This document shows positions 1-8,815 of a stretch of DNA of 64,000 nt, in pieces (position 1 is the stretch's first letter; every line of letters starts with the position of its first letter). The DNA comes from Starkeya sp. ORNL1. GTDB lineage: Bacteria; Pseudomonadota; Alphaproteobacteria; Rhizobiales; Xanthobacteraceae. The DNA lies in NCBI RefSeq assembly GCF_012971745.1, contig NZ_CP048834.1:1302001-1366000 (forward strand), written 5' to 3'. Made by a program: the position numbers and the translations under genes. The notes beneath the pieces are model-generated. The model did no database searches, was not told where the DNA came from, and was given only the letters and a program-made list of their open reading frames with translations.

Positions 1-1
1 C

Positions 2-259
2 GGCACGATGAAGCTGACGGACAATTGGAGCCTGCTCGGCGGCCTGCGCTACAATCTCGAGGAGAGCGAGGTCGATTACAGCGTGGTCGGCATCAGCTTC
101 ATCAACGACTGCTTCGGCCTCAGCTTCAGCTACCAGTCCGACTACACCGAGAGCGGCAATCGCGAGCGGGTCGACACCTTCCTGCTCAAGATCAGCCTGC
201 GCACGCTCGGCGAAGGCGGCTTCTCAACCAAGATCGGCTCGACGCTCGACTCCGAATGA
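2..259 (+). CDS. lptD: LPS-assembly protein LptD, C-terminal fragment
   Basis: Only the last 85 codons are present; the gene begins before the window. LptD is the outer-membrane beta-barrel that, with LptE, inserts lipopolysaccharide into the outer leaflet. The fragment shows alternating polar/hydrophobic strands typical of a closing barrel (NWSLLGGLRYNL, YSVVGISFIND, FGLSFSYQSDYT, TFLLKISLRTLG). It contains the NDCFGLS-type Cys motif seen near the LptD C-terminus. Position just before surA, pdxA and rsmA is the usual alphaproteobacterial order and supports the call more than the short sequence does. Confidence 0.83.
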   Translation, partial: GTMKLTDNWSLLGGLRYNLEESEVDYSVVGISFINDCFGLSFSYQSDYTESGNRERVDTFLLKISLRTLGEGGFSTKIGSTLDSE

Positions 260-306
260 GCCGGGCCGGCAAGAACCACCGATGGGGGCGCGCCGGGGCG
301 GCCTGG

Positions 307-350
307 GCATGATCCGCAAAAGTTGAACGACTTTTGCGATCGAATCATAC
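307..350. repeat. Short palindromic intergenic repeat (GCATGATCCGCAAAAGT type)
   Basis: A 9-bp perfect inverted repeat, CGCAAAAGT (315-323) and ACTTTTGCG (330-338), with a 6-base loop, flanked by outer GCATGAT/ATCAT arms. It lies in the lptD-surA gap. Similar GCATGATCCGNAAAAGT palindromes are common between genes of Rhizobiales. There is no T-run, so it is not a canonical terminator. Confidence 0.6.
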
Positions 351-494
351 TCGGTCTTGGCGGCACATCCGGGGTATAGAGGCTCCGACGTCGCATTGGC
401 GCCACAAGCACTCCGCAGAAGCTAGCCGGCAGGCTGGGCGAGCGAGCGAGGGGCACGGCGCCGCCTGCGGCCGGGTTCGAGGAAGACGCACACC

Positions 495-1511
495 ATGCGC
501 AAGATCGGCACGCTCATAGTCGGCACGGCTGTCGCCGGCATCCCCATCACCGATATCCGCAGCGTGCGCGGGGCGCGCATCACCTTAAGGACGTTCCGTC
601 TCGGCGCCGCGGCCATCCTCGGGCTGGCGATGCTGGCGCTGGCAGGCGGCGCCCCGGCCTCGGCCCAGCAGATACTGGTCATGGTTCAGGGTCGGCCCAT
701 CACCAATTTCGACGTCGCCCAGCGCATCAAGCTGATGCAGCTCACCGAACGCCAGACGCTGACCCAGAAGCAGGCGCTCGACCAGCTGATCGACGACCGT
801 CTCAAGATCTTCACCGCCCAGCGCTTCGGCGTGGAGATGCAGGCGGGCGACATCGACAAGATGTTCGCCAGCATCGCGAGCCGCAGCGGGCGCACCGCGG
901 CCCAGTTCTCCGAGGCACTGGCGGCGCAGGGCCTCAGCGACCGCATCATGAAGAGCAAGCTGAATGCCGACTATGTGTGGGGCAGCTATGTGCGTGGCCG
1001 CTTCTCCTCGGCCACCTCGGTACGCGATTCCGACGTATTCGCCGCGCTGAACGCCAAGGGCGCCGACACCACCCAGGCGCAGCGCGCCACCGAGTACACC
1101 ATCCGCCAGATCGTGCTGGTGGTCGGGCGCACCGCCCCACCGCAGGCGCGGGCGCAGCGCCTGGCCGAAGCCAACGCGCTACGGGCCAAATTCAATGATT
1201 GCGACGCCGGCGTCGCCGAGGCGCGCGCGATGCGCGAGGTGGTGGTGCGCGATCCGGTCATCCGTACCTCGCCCGACGTCGCCGCGCCGCTGCGCAAGAT
1301 CCTCGACGACACCCCCATCGGCCGCACCACGCCGCCGGAGGTGACCCGTGCGGGCATCGAGATGGTGGCGATCTGCAACAAGCGCGAAGTGGTCGGCGAC
1401 AGCGTGCAGAAGAAGGAAGTGCAGAGCGAGCTGCAGACCAAGCAGTTCGAGCAGCAATCCGCCCGCCTGCTGGAGGAAGCCCGCAAGGGTGCGCTGATCG
1501 AATACCGCTGA
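495..1511 (+). CDS. surA: SurA N-terminal-domain periplasmic chaperone / divergent peptidyl-prolyl isomerase
   Basis: A 338-residue exported protein. Residues about 36-58 form a hydrophobic signal segment ending ASAQQ. The following part (about 60-190: VMVQGRPITNFDVAQRIKLMQL, ALDQLIDDRLKI) matches the SurA N-terminal chaperone domain that binds unfolded outer-membrane proteins. The C-terminal part (YTIRQIVLVVG, later PLRKILDDTPIGRTTPPEVTRAG, then VAICNKREV) looks like a single divergent parvulin domain. It is shorter than the 428-residue enterobacterial SurA with two such domains. It sits between lptD and pdxA, as expected for outer-membrane biogenesis. The long N-terminus before the signal segment makes the start uncertain. 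Confidence 0.85.
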   Translation: MRKIGTLIVGTAVAGIPITDIRSVRGARITLRTFRLGAAAILGLAMLALAGGAPASAQQILVMVQGRPITNFDVAQRIKLMQLTERQTLTQKQALDQLIDDRLKIFTAQRFGVEMQAGDIDKMFASIASRSGRTAAQFSEALAAQGLSDRIMKSKLNADYVWGSYVRGRFSSATSVRDSDVFAALNAKGADTTQAQRATEYTIRQIVLVVGRTAPPQARAQRLAEANALRAKFNDCDAGVAEARAMREVVVRDPVIRTSPDVAAPLRKILDDTPIGRTTPPEVTRAGIEMVAICNKREVVGDSVQKKEVQSELQTKQFEQQSARLLEEARKGALIEYR

Positions 1512-1579
1512 CACCCGACGCCGCCTGCCGCCTCGACGGTGCTCGATCGCCCTGGTCTGGATCGAGTGGACCCAGATTC

Positions 1580-2638
1580 ATGAACGTGATCGATACCAAC
1601 ACACTGAAGCCGGATACCGCCGGACAGCGGCTTCGCACCTCCCGACAGCAGGCCCTCGTGCTCTCGCTTGGCGAGCCCGCGGGCATAGGGCCCGATATCA
1701 CGCTCGCCGCCTGGCTGCGCCGCGAAGCCGACCATATCCCGCCTTTCATCGTCGTCGGCGATCCTTCTTGCCTGGAGCGGCGCGCCGCTATGCTCGGCCT
1801 TGACGTGCCGCTCGCCACCGCGATTCGGGCCGATGCCGCCTCGAAATTCGGAGATGCCCTCCCCGTGCTGCCGGCCGGCCCCGAAGCCACCGCCGCGCCG
1901 GGCCGGCCGGACGGCAGCAGCGCCGCGGCGGCGCGCATCGCCATCGAGACCGCCGCAGGCCTGGTGCAGAGCGGAGAGGCCGCCGCGCTCGTCACCAATC
2001 CGATCGCCAAATCCGTGCTCTATGAGGCGGGCTTCCGCTTTCCCGGCCACACCGAATTCCTCGCCCACCTTGCCGGCGAGCCGCCGTTGCGCCCGGTGAT
2101 GCTGCTGTGGTCGGAGGAACTCGCAGTGGTACCGGCAACCATCCACGTGCCGCTCGCCGAAGTGCCGCGGCTCCTGACCCGGGAGTTGCTGGTCGAGACC
2201 GGCCGCATCGTCGCGCGCGACTATGAGCGCCGCTTCGGCCTCGCCCGTCCGCGCCTCGTGGTCTGCGGGCTCAATCCGCACGCCGGCGAGGACGGCACCA
2301 TCGGTCGCGAGGATGAAGAGGTGGTGCGCCCGGCGGTCGAGGCGCTGCGGGCGGAGGGCATCGATGTGCGAGGACCGCTGCCGGCCGACACGCTGTTCCA
2401 TGCGGCGGCGCGGAAGACCTATGACGTCGCCATCGGCGCCTATCACGACCAGGTGCTGGCGCCGATCAAGGCGCTCGCCTTCGACCGCGCGGTGAATGTC
2501 ACGCTCGGCCTGCCCTTCGTGCGCACCTCGCCCGACCACGGCACCGCGTTCGACATTGCCGGCACCGGCCGCGCCGACCCTTCAAGCCTGATCGCCGCCC
2601 TCAAGCTGGCGCGGCGGCTGGCGGATGCAGGGCGATGA
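1580..2638 (+). CDS. pdxA: 4-hydroxythreonine-4-phosphate dehydrogenase PdxA
   Basis: Catalyses NAD-dependent oxidation of 4-phosphohydroxy-L-threonine in the DXP-dependent pyridoxal-phosphate pathway. The 352-residue protein starts at the ATG giving MNVIDTNTL; the longer open frame upstream overlaps surA and is unlikely. Family motifs are clear: [14 protein letters not shown] near the N-terminus, and metal-binding histidines in [27 protein letters not shown] and [13 protein letters not shown]. Its TGA overlaps the rsmA start (ATGA), so the two are probably translationally coupled. This pairing is conserved in many proteobacteria. Confidence 0.95.
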   Translation: MNVIDTNTLKPDTAGQRLRTSRQQALVLSLGEPAGIGPDITLAAWLRREADHIPPFIVVGDPSCLERRAAMLGLDVPLATAIRADAASKFGDALPVLPAGPEATAAPGRPDGSSAAAARIAIETAAGLVQSGEAAALVTNPIAKSVLYEAGFRFPGHTEFLAHLAGEPPLRPVMLLWSEELAVVPATIHVPLAEVPRLLTRELLVETGRIVARDYERRFGLARPRLVVCGLNPHAGEDGTIGREDEEVVRPAVEALRAEGIDVRGPLPADTLFHAAARKTYDVAIGAYHDQVLAPIKALAFDRAVNVTLGLPFVRTSPDHGTAFDIAGTGRADPSSLIAALKLARRLADAGR

Positions 2639-3498
2639 GCGCGCTCGATGATCTGCCACCGCTGCGTGAGGTGATCCGTGAGCACGGGCTCTCGGCGCTG
2701 AAGTCGCTCGGCCAGAACTTCCTGCTCGATCTCAATTTGACGGCGCGCATTGCCCGCGCCAGCGGCGAACTCAAGGACGCTACCGTAATCGAGGTCGGCC
2801 CGGGACCGGGGGGGCTGACCCGCGCTCTGCTGGCGCTCGGCGCCACTGTGATCGCGATCGAGCGCGACGCCCGCTGCATCGCCGCGCTCCATGAAGTGGC
2901 GGCGCACTATCCCGGACGCCTCACTGTGGTTGAGGGCGATGCGCTCGCCGTCGACATGGCGGCGCTCGCCGACGGTCGGCCGGCGCGGGTGGTCGCCAAC
3001 CTGCCCTATAATATCGCGACGCCGCTGCTGATCGGCTGGCTCTCCACCGAGCCTTGGCCGCCCTGGTATGACAGCCTGACGCTGATGTTCCAGCGCGAGG
3101 TGGCCGAGCGCATCGTCGCTGCGCCCGGCTCGGAGCATTATGGCCGGCTCGGCGTGCTGACCGGCTGGCGCGCGAGCGCCCGGATCGCCTTCGATGTCGC
3201 ACCCTCGGCCTTCGTGCCGCCGCCCAAGGTAACGTCGTCCGTGGTGCACATTGTGCCGCGTCCCGCGCCCCTGCCCTGCGAGCGGCGCGCGCTGGAGCGC
3301 ATCACCGAGGCGGCGTTCGGCCAGCGCCGCAAGATGCTGCGGCAGAGCCTGAAGAGCCTGGGCGTCGAGGCCGGCGCGCTGCTGGAGGCCGCCAGCGTCG
3401 AGCCGACCGCGCGGGCCGAGGAGATCCCGGTCGAGGGTTTCGTGGCGCTGGCCAATGCCTGGGTGACGATGCGGGGCGCGCAAAAGGCCCACGCATAG
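2635..3498 (+). CDS. rsmA: 16S rRNA (adenine1518-N6/adenine1519-N6)-dimethyltransferase RsmA (KsgA)
   Basis: Dimethylates two adjacent adenosines in the 3'-terminal helix of 16S rRNA during small-subunit maturation. The 287-residue length is normal. Visible motifs are LGQNFLLD at the N-terminus, the SAM-binding [14 protein letters not shown], the acidic VIAIERD, and the catalytic [11 protein letters not shown] (NLPY). The C-terminal [11 protein letters not shown] is also typical. It overlaps pdxA by four bases and appears to be the last gene of the lptD-surA-pdxA-rsmA run. Confidence 0.96.
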   Translation: MSALDDLPPLREVIREHGLSALKSLGQNFLLDLNLTARIARASGELKDATVIEVGPGPGGLTRALLALGATVIAIERDARCIAALHEVAAHYPGRLTVVEGDALAVDMAALADGRPARVVANLPYNIATPLLIGWLSTEPWPPWYDSLTLMFQREVAERIVAAPGSEHYGRLGVLTGWRASARIAFDVAPSAFVPPPKVTSSVVHIVPRPAPLPCERRALERITEAAFGQRRKMLRQSLKSLGVEAGALLEAASVEPTARAEEIPVEGFVALANAWVTMRGAQKAHA

Positions 3499-3569
3499 GC
3501 GCTTGTTCTTTCTTTGTTCAGGCCACCGTGGCAGAGTTGCCCATAGGTGAGTTAGCGAGGGGGAACGTG

Positions 3570-4394
3570 ATGAACGACAAGGCGACGGCCTTTCGCCAAC
3601 TGCATGATGAACCCGGCACCTTCATCATCCCCAATCCGTGGGACATAGGAACCGCGCGCATCCTCGCCGCACTGGGATTTCCCGCGCTCGCGACCACCAG
3701 CGCCGGCATGGCGTTCTCGCTCGGCGGCGCCGAGGGCGCGACGCCACGAGAGGATGTGCTCAGCCATTGCCGGGCGATCGTCGGAGCGACGCCGCTTCCG
3801 GTCTCGGCGGATCTCGAAAAAGGCTTCGGCGACAGCCCGGAGAGCGCGGCCGAGACGATCCGGGCCGCGGCCGATATTGGTCTTGCCGGCTGTTCGCTGG
3901 AAGACCACACCGGCGACCGGGATGATCCGATCTTCGATTTCACCTTGGCGGTCGAGCGCATCGCCGCCGCGGTCGAGGCCCGGCGCGCGCTGCCGCATGA
4001 TTTCGTGCTGACGGCACGCTGCGAGAACTTCCTGTGGGGTCGTCCCGATCTCGATGACACCATTCGGCGTCTGCAGGCCTTCGAGCGCGCCGGGGCCGAC
4101 GTACTCTATGCGCCGGGCCTGCACGATCTCGGCACGATCCGCACCGTCTGTGAAGCGGTGACGCGGCCGGTGAACGTCGTGATGGGCATGCCGGGCGCGA
4201 GCTTCGGCGTGGCGGAACTGGCAGCCGCCGGCGTGAAGCGCATCAGCGTCGGCTCGGCGCTGGCGCGGCTCGCCTTTGGTGCGTTCGTCGAGGCCGCGCG
4301 GGAAATGCGCTCGACGGGCACCTTCCGGTTCTCCGAGCGCGCGATGGGTTTTGCCGAGCTGCAGGGATTCTTCACGGGTGCGACGAAGGCGTAG
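3570..4394 (+). CDS. Isocitrate lyase/phosphoenolpyruvate mutase family protein
   Basis: A 274-residue TIM-barrel protein of the ICL/PEP mutase superfamily. I chose ATG 3570 (MNDKATAF) because GAGGGGG lies 7 bases upstream. The longer frame from 3528 adds 14 residues without family similarity. Motifs: NPWDIGTARILAALGF, SAGMAFSLGG, the Mg-binding SADLEKGFGD, SLEDH and LTARCENFLWG. The KKCGH active-site loop of true isocitrate lyases is absent, so it is not glyoxylate-shunt isocitrate lyase. It could be a lyase or decarboxylase acting on a small 2-hydroxy- or oxo-acid; the substrate cannot be read from the sequence. It stands alone next to the IS element. Confidence 0.85.
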   Translation: MNDKATAFRQLHDEPGTFIIPNPWDIGTARILAALGFPALATTSAGMAFSLGGAEGATPREDVLSHCRAIVGATPLPVSADLEKGFGDSPESAAETIRAAADIGLAGCSLEDHTGDRDDPIFDFTLAVERIAAAVEARRALPHDFVLTARCENFLWGRPDLDDTIRRLQAFERAGADVLYAPGLHDLGTIRTVCEAVTRPVNVVMGMPGASFGVAELAAAGVKRISVGSALARLAFGAFVEAAREMRSTGTFRFSERAMGFAELQGFFTGATKA

Positions 4395-4438
4395 GGATCG
4401 CAAGGACAAATTCACTCGCTCCCCCAATCGTCATCAAG

Positions 4439-5398
4439 TCAGTTTGGCTGAGGGATTTGAGCGTCTCGCAGGGTAGCGTTGGCGATGACGACGAGCTTTC
4501 GCGCGACAGCGGCGATGGCGAGGCGCTTTGGTTTTCCAGCGGCGGTGAGGCGCTGGTAGACGGCGCTCAAGGCTGGGTGGGCGCGTGCAGCGGAGAGCGC
4601 CGCCATGAAGAGCACGGGGCGCAGGGCTGCGCGGCCGCCGGTCATTCTTCGGTATTTTCGGGCGGATCCGGAATCTCTGGGATGGGGAGCGAGGCCGGCG
4701 AGGCTGGCGGCCTGTTTGGGGCCGAGCCGGCCGAGTTCGGGCAGCAGGGCGATGAGGGTGCGGGCGGCGACCGGGCCGATGCCCGGGATGGCGCGCAGGA
4801 TCTGCTCGTGGCGCGCCAGGTCGGGGTCGGCGTCGAGTTGCTCGGCCATGAGGCGGTCGATCTCGGCGATCTGGCTGGTGAGGAAGTGGATCTGCCGATC
4901 CAGCAATTGATGGAGCGGTTCGGCGCCTGGAGCGCCGCGCCGGTTCTTGGCCTGGGTGCGCTGGGCCAGCAGATCCTGACGATGGCGCAGCCGTGCGGCG
5001 AAGGCTTCGCGTTCGCGGCTGGGCACTTGCCAGGGCGTCAGGGTGGCGGCGCGTTCGCGGCCGTACCGGCTCAACCAGGCGGCGTCGATCCGGTCGGTCT
5101 TGGCGCGTCCGCCATGGGAGGCGATGAAGGCCTTCGCCTGGGCGGCGTCCACGCGGGCGGCCGGCAAGCCCACCGCGGCCGCCGTCTCGAGCAGCGCGCG
5201 CTCGTAGCCGCCAGTGGTCTCGCAAATCAGCCAGTCATAGCCGGCGTAGGGCGCCAGCGCCGCGCCCAGGCTCTCGGGGGTGTTGGCCGCGCTCCAGCTG
5301 CGGCCGGTTTGGTCGTCATGGAAGACGATGCTGCCCTTGGCGACATCGGCGCCCAGGATGCGCAGGCCGGCATTGGCCGGCGGGATGGGTTGAGGCAT
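4439..5398 (-). CDS. IS110-family transposase (DEDD RuvC-like recombinase)
   Basis: A 319-residue transposase, close to the usual length for the family. The N-terminal RuvC-like domain (about residues 13-160) shows the acidic residues in LGADVAKGSIVFHD, ICETTGGYERALLE and KTDRIDAAWLSRYG. The C-terminal Transposase_20 domain has the helix-hairpin-helix-like IPGIGPVAARTLIALL. It also has the serine-bearing PRDSGSARKYRRMTGG segment, where the recombination serine lies in this family. The frame looks intact, so the element may be active. The stop lies only a few bases from the proposed element end; the long non-coding side is upstream. Confidence 0.93.
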   Translation of the reverse strand: MPQPIPPANAGLRILGADVAKGSIVFHDDQTGRSWSAANTPESLGAALAPYAGYDWLICETTGGYERALLETAAAVGLPAARVDAAQAKAFIASHGGRAKTDRIDAAWLSRYGRERAATLTPWQVPSREREAFAARLRHRQDLLAQRTQAKNRRGAPGAEPLHQLLDRQIHFLTSQIAEIDRLMAEQLDADPDLARHEQILRAIPGIGPVAARTLIALLPELGRLGPKQAASLAGLAPHPRDSGSARKYRRMTGGRAALRPVLFMAALSAARAHPALSAVYQRLTAAGKPKRLAIAAVARKLVVIANATLRDAQIPQPN

Positions 5399-5607
5399 GA
5401 TCTCGCTCGGCTTCGGATTGTCTGCGGGCGCGCTCGCGCGGCCCAGTCAAGTCAACAAGCACACGAAGCCGGCCCGCCGCCGGACCTTGATGACGACGGG
5501 CGTATCGCCCGATCCCAGAACGGCCGCAGCGGCGGGCGCAGATCCGGGGCTGGCCGGCCCCGGATCTGCTTCCGGCCAACACCACAATGCATCATCTCCA
5601 ACAGACA
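5399..5607 (-). ncRNA. Candidate bridge-RNA region of the IS110 element
   Basis: IS110-group elements carry a structured non-coding bridge RNA in the end upstream of the transposase; its two loops pair with target and donor DNA. This 209-bp stretch is the only sizeable non-coding part of the element. It contains a perfect 13-bp inverted repeat, GCAGATCCGGGGC/GCCCCGGATCTGC, at 5538-5569 with a 6-base loop. Size and position fit known bridge RNAs. I cannot fold it or assign guide loops by eye. Confidence 0.42.
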
Positions 5608-5624
5608 ATCCCGGACGGTAGGCC

Positions 5625-5729
5625 GATCCGGGATCGTAGGTAGGTGCTGTGCGGGACTTCACGCGATCCCCGCTCTACGGCTTCGCCTTCGGCCGGGATG
5701 ACGGCATTGGTGCGAGCCGGGAATGACGG
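5625..5729. repeat. Palindromic intergenic repeat, family B, copy 1 (interrupted by the IS110 element)
   Basis: The block contains ATCCGGGATCG, CACGCGATCCC, GCTCTNCG, CTTCGCC and GGCCGGGATGA in the same order as the copy at 18666-18763. Its left arm (GTCATCCCGG) appears to be split by the IS110 element. It separates the transposase gene from gmk. Confidence 0.6.
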
Positions 5730-5744
5730 CCTGGGCTGTGAAGA

Positions 5745-6404
5745 TCAATCCGTCAGCCGCGCCAGTTCTTCGTCCAGTCGCTCGATTACCGGTGCGAGGC
5801 CGGGTTGGCGGGCGCGGCGCAGGCGCTCGGCGAGCAATATGTTGCTCAGATTGACGAAGGTGCTGTTGAGGTCCTCGTTCACCAGCACATAGTCGTAATC
5901 GGTCCAGTGCGCGATCTCCGTGCGGGCGTTCTTCAGCCGCTTTTCGATCACGCCGGAAGCATCCTCGGCACGGCGCTCCAGCCGGGTCTTCAGCTCGCCC
6001 GCCGAAGGCGGCAGCACGAAGACGCCGACAATGTCCTCGCGCATCTTCTCATAGAGCTGTTCGGCGCCCTGATAATCGATGTCGAACAGCACGTCGCGGC
6101 CGGCCTTCAGCGCCGCTTCCACCGGTTCGCGCGGCGTGCCGTAGAAATTGCCGTGCACCTCCGCCCACTCCAGCAGGTCGCCGGCATCGCGCAGCCGCTC
6201 GAATTGTTGCCGGGTGAGGAAGACGTAGTGCACGCCTTCGACCTCGCTCGGCCGGCGGCCGCGCGTGGTCACCGAAACCGAGAGATAGATATCGGGATTC
6301 CGCTCCAGCAGCAGGCGCGCCAGCGTCGACTTCCCCGCCCCGGAGGGCGAGGAGAGGATCAGCATCAGGCCGCGGCGGGCAATGACGGGCGCTTCCTTGG
6401 CCAT
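5745..6404 (-). CDS. gmk: Guanylate kinase
   Basis: Phosphorylates GMP to GDP in the cytoplasm. The 219-residue protein begins at [12 protein letters not shown]; the longer frame upstream would run into yicC. The P-loop [15 protein letters not shown] is near residues 18-32. Other guanylate-kinase motifs are [34 protein letters not shown] and [14 protein letters not shown]. It lies 5 bp downstream of yicC, a pairing also found in other bacteria, and closes the fab-mltG-yicC-gmk run. Confidence 0.97.
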   Translation of the reverse strand: MAKEAPVIARRGLMLILSSPSGAGKSTLARLLLERNPDIYLSVSVTTRGRRPSEVEGVHYVFLTRQQFERLRDAGDLLEWAEVHGNFYGTPREPVEAALKAGRDVLFDIDYQGAEQLYEKMREDIVGVFVLPPSAGELKTRLERRAEDASGVIEKRLKNARTEIAHWTDYDYVLVNEDLNSTFVNLSNILLAERLRRARQPGLAPVIERLDEELARLTD

Positions 6405-6409
6405 GGGCG

Positions 6410-7297
6410 TCACTCGATGTTCTGGACCTGCTCGCGGAACTGCTCGACCACGCTCTTCAGCTCCAGCCCGATGGCGGTGAGCGAGACGTCGTTGGCTTTC
6501 GAGCACAGCGTATTGGTCTCGCGGTTGAACTCCTGCGCCAGGAAATCCAGCCGGCGACCGACCGGCGTGCCTTCGCTCAGCATGGCGCGAGCGGCGGCGA
6601 TATGGGTGACCAGGCGATCCAGCTCCTCGCGCACGTCCACCTTGGAGGCGATCATGATCGCCTCCTGGTGCAGGCGGTCGGGGTCGAAATTGCTATTGGC
6701 GTCGAGCAGCACCCGGACCTGCTCGGCAAGCTTGGCGCGGATCGCCTCGGGACGGCGAGCCGGATTGGCCTCGGCGGCCTGGGTCAGCCGCTCGATGGCG
6801 TCAAGCCGCTCGCTCAGCACCGCATTGAGCGAAGCGCCCTCGGCATTGCGCATCACGATGAGCGCGTCGAGCGCCGCCTCGAAGCCGACCAGCAGGCCCT
6901 GCTCGATCTGCCGGCGCTCCGCCTCGCTCTCCTCGGGCTCGGCAACCTCGATGACGCCCTTCAGCCCCAGCAGGCTGTCGAGCGCCGGCGCCGGGGCACC
7001 GGCGGCCGCAGCGGCACGGCCAACTGCGGCATAGACCGACTGCAGCAGGTCCTCATTGACCCGAACACTCACCGAGGCATCGGTACGCGCCATGGTCAGG
7101 TTGGCCGAGACATTGCCGCGGGCGAGCCGGCGGGACGCGCTCTGGCGCAGCGGGGCCTCGATGGCCTCCCAGCCGACCGGCAGGCGCAGGCGCAGGTCGA
7201 GCCCCTTGCCGTTGACGGATTTGAGCTCCCACGCCCAGTTCCACGGGCCGGCGGTGCCGTGGGTCCGGGCGAAGCCGGTCATGCTCGCAAGCGCCAT
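6410..7297 (-). CDS. yicC: YicC family protein (UPF0701, RNase-associated)
   Basis: A 295-residue protein with the family opening MTGFAR and the [17 protein letters not shown] segment. The conserved C-terminal part ([21 protein letters not shown], later [20 protein letters not shown]) is also present. YicC proteins have been described as endoribonucleases or RNase adaptors affecting RNA turnover. The middle (about 150-230) is helical and probably coiled coil. It is followed after 5 bp by gmk. Confidence 0.92.
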   Translation of the reverse strand: MALASMTGFARTHGTAGPWNWAWELKSVNGKGLDLRLRLPVGWEAIEAPLRQSASRRLARGNVSANLTMARTDASVSVRVNEDLLQSVYAAVGRAAAAAGAPAPALDSLLGLKGVIEVAEPEESEAERRQIEQGLLVGFEAALDALIVMRNAEGASLNAVLSERLDAIERLTQAAEANPARRPEAIRAKLAEQVRVLLDANSNFDPDRLHQEAIMIASKVDVREELDRLVTHIAAARAMLSEGTPVGRRLDFLAQEFNRETNTLCSKANDVSLTAIGLELKSVVEQFREQVQNIE

Positions 7298-7417
7298 CTT
7301 ATCCCCCTGCCCACACGGAACGGCGAGCCGGCGGGACCATAGCGACCGACCGTACCGGCCTCAAGCTGTTGATTGGTCTTCATAGAGCCGCGACGCGACG
7401 CAGGTCATCGGCTTCAG

Positions 7418-7521
7418 CATCCTTCGAGGCTCGCTACGCTCGCACCTCAGGATGAGGTGGTTCTTTGTTTCGCGATGAACCTCATCCTGAGGTGCCCGGC
7501 AAAGCCGGGCCTCGAAGGATG
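7418..7521. repeat. Palindromic intergenic repeat, family A, copy 1
   Basis: A 104-bp block beginning CATCCTTCGAGG and ending CCTCGAAGGATG. It contains CACCTCAGGATGAGGT and ACCTCATCCTGAGGTG in the middle. Each half ends in its own small hairpin tip (GCTCGC-TAC-GCTCGC region; GCCCGGC-AAA-GCCGGGC). It fills the yicC-mltG gap. Confidence 0.85.
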
Positions 7522-7545
7522 CTCACGCGGAGCGACGCCCGTTGC

Positions 7546-8700
7546 TCAATTCACTGCGGACGGCTTCGGCGCCGGGGTGGCGGCGCCGGAGGTGGCGGGC
7601 GCGACCACGGAAGGTGTGGCGCCGGTATTGCCTCCAGTACCCGCGGGGATCTGGGCCGGATCGGCCTTCTGGTCCTTCTCGATCTGGCGCCAGCGCGCGA
7701 CGTTCTTGTTGTGGCCGTCGAGCGTGTCGGCGAAGGCGTGGCCGCCGGTCCCGTCGGCGACGAAAAAGAGATCCTTGGTCTGCGCCGGATTGGCGGTGGC
7801 GACCAGCGAAGCCTTGCCCGGATTGCCGATCGGGCCCGGCGGCAGGCCCTCGATCGCATAGGTGTTGAACGGCGTCGGCGTAGTGATGTCGGTGCGGGTG
7901 ATCGGCCGGTCGAGCCGGCCCTTGCCGCGCACGATGCCGTAGATGATGGTCGGATCCGACTGCAGCTTCATCTTCTTGTTCAGCCGGTTGATGAACACTG
8001 CGGCGACCCGGGCGCGCTCGTCCGACTGCGCCGTCTCCTTCTCCACGATGGAAGCGAGGGTGACGAGTTCATCCGGCGATTTCAGCGGCAGGTCCGGGCT
8101 GCGACCGGCCCACACTTCCTTCAGCAGCTTCTGCTGCTCGCGGGCCATGCGGCGAAGCACGTCGTCGCGCGTGGTGCCACGCGTCACCTTGTAGGTGTCG
8201 GGCAGCAGCGTGCCTTCGCGCGGGGTCTGGCGCACCGTGCCGGTGAGCACGTCGACATCGGCGAGACGCTGCACGATCTGGTCGGAGGTCATGCCCTCGG
8301 GCACCGAGATGGTATATTCGACCACCTTCCCGGAGACGATGGTGGCAAGCACGTCTCGCGACGAGGCGCCCTTGCGGAATGCGTACTCACCGGCCTTGAG
8401 CTTGCCCGAGGCCTTGGTGCCGAGCGCGGCGCCGACGAAAACCCATTTGTCGTTGATGACGCCGTTGGTGACCAGGAGGTCGGCAATGTCCATCAGCCCG
8501 GTCGATTCGGGAATGATGACGCTTTCGTCCTGCGCCAACGGACCGGGCGCCTCATAGCGGATGCGGCCGATCCAGAAGGCGCCGCCGCCAATGATGACGA
8601 GCACCAGCAGCAGCGTGAAGAACAGATTGCCCGCGATGACGAACGGGTGGCGGGCCCAACGCGAGGGCGGCCGGGACGGCTTGGGAGCTTGGTCGGTCAT
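7546..8700 (-). CDS. mltG: Endolytic peptidoglycan transglycosylase MltG
   Basis: An inner-membrane lytic transglycosylase that cleaves nascent glycan strands and so sets their length. The 384-residue protein has a short cytoplasmic N-terminus and one membrane segment (about 21-44, FVIAGNLFFTLLLVLVIIGG). A LysM-like region follows, then the YceG domain with the catalytic glutamate in TLASIVEKETAQ. VAAVFINRL, LQSDPTIIYGI, PFNTYAIEGLPPGPIGNPG and ATANPAQTKDLFFVADG are all family signatures. The last 40 residues are an Ala/Pro/Thr-rich tail. It lies downstream of fabF, a conserved alphaproteobacterial neighbour. Confidence 0.95.
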   Translation of the reverse strand: MTDQAPKPSRPPSRWARHPFVIAGNLFFTLLLVLVIIGGGAFWIGRIRYEAPGPLAQDESVIIPESTGLMDIADLLVTNGVINDKWVFVGAALGTKASGKLKAGEYAFRKGASSRDVLATIVSGKVVEYTISVPEGMTSDQIVQRLADVDVLTGTVRQTPREGTLLPDTYKVTRGTTRDDVLRRMAREQQKLLKEVWAGRSPDLPLKSPDELVTLASIVEKETAQSDERARVAAVFINRLNKKMKLQSDPTIIYGIVRGKGRLDRPITRTDITTPTPFNTYAIEGLPPGPIGNPGKASLVATANPAQTKDLFFVADGTGGHAFADTLDGHNKNVARWRQIEKDQKADPAQIPAGTGGNTGATPSVVAPATSGAATPAPKPSAVN

Positions 8701-8815
8701 GGGCCCTCGCGTAGCGATTCGCGGGCGGCGCGACGCGAACGCAGCCTAACCTCAAATATGGCGAAAGCGGGAAGCCTGCCGCAGCGGCAAAGCTCCCGCC
8801 CTCACCCAAGCACGG

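Larger units (their letters stand above)
4436..5610 (-). mobile_element. IS110-family insertion sequence (proposed full element, about 1.17 kb)
   Basis: The element holds one DEDD-type transposase gene and about 210 bp of non-coding sequence upstream of it. I place the ends by comparing flanks. The left flank ends ...CGTCATC (4429-4435) and the right flank resumes ATCCCGGACGG (5608 on). Joining them over one ATC gives GTCATCCCGG, the start of a palindromic repeat. IS110 elements lack terminal inverted repeats and usually leave only a short core duplication, which fits. The ends are inferred, not proven. Confidence 0.7.

Noticed and set aside
3570..4394. Calling the ICL/PEP mutase-family gene isocitrate lyase or 2-methylisocitrate lyase
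   Set aside because: The KKCGH-type active-site loop is missing and no partner genes of the glyoxylate or methylcitrate cycle are nearby.
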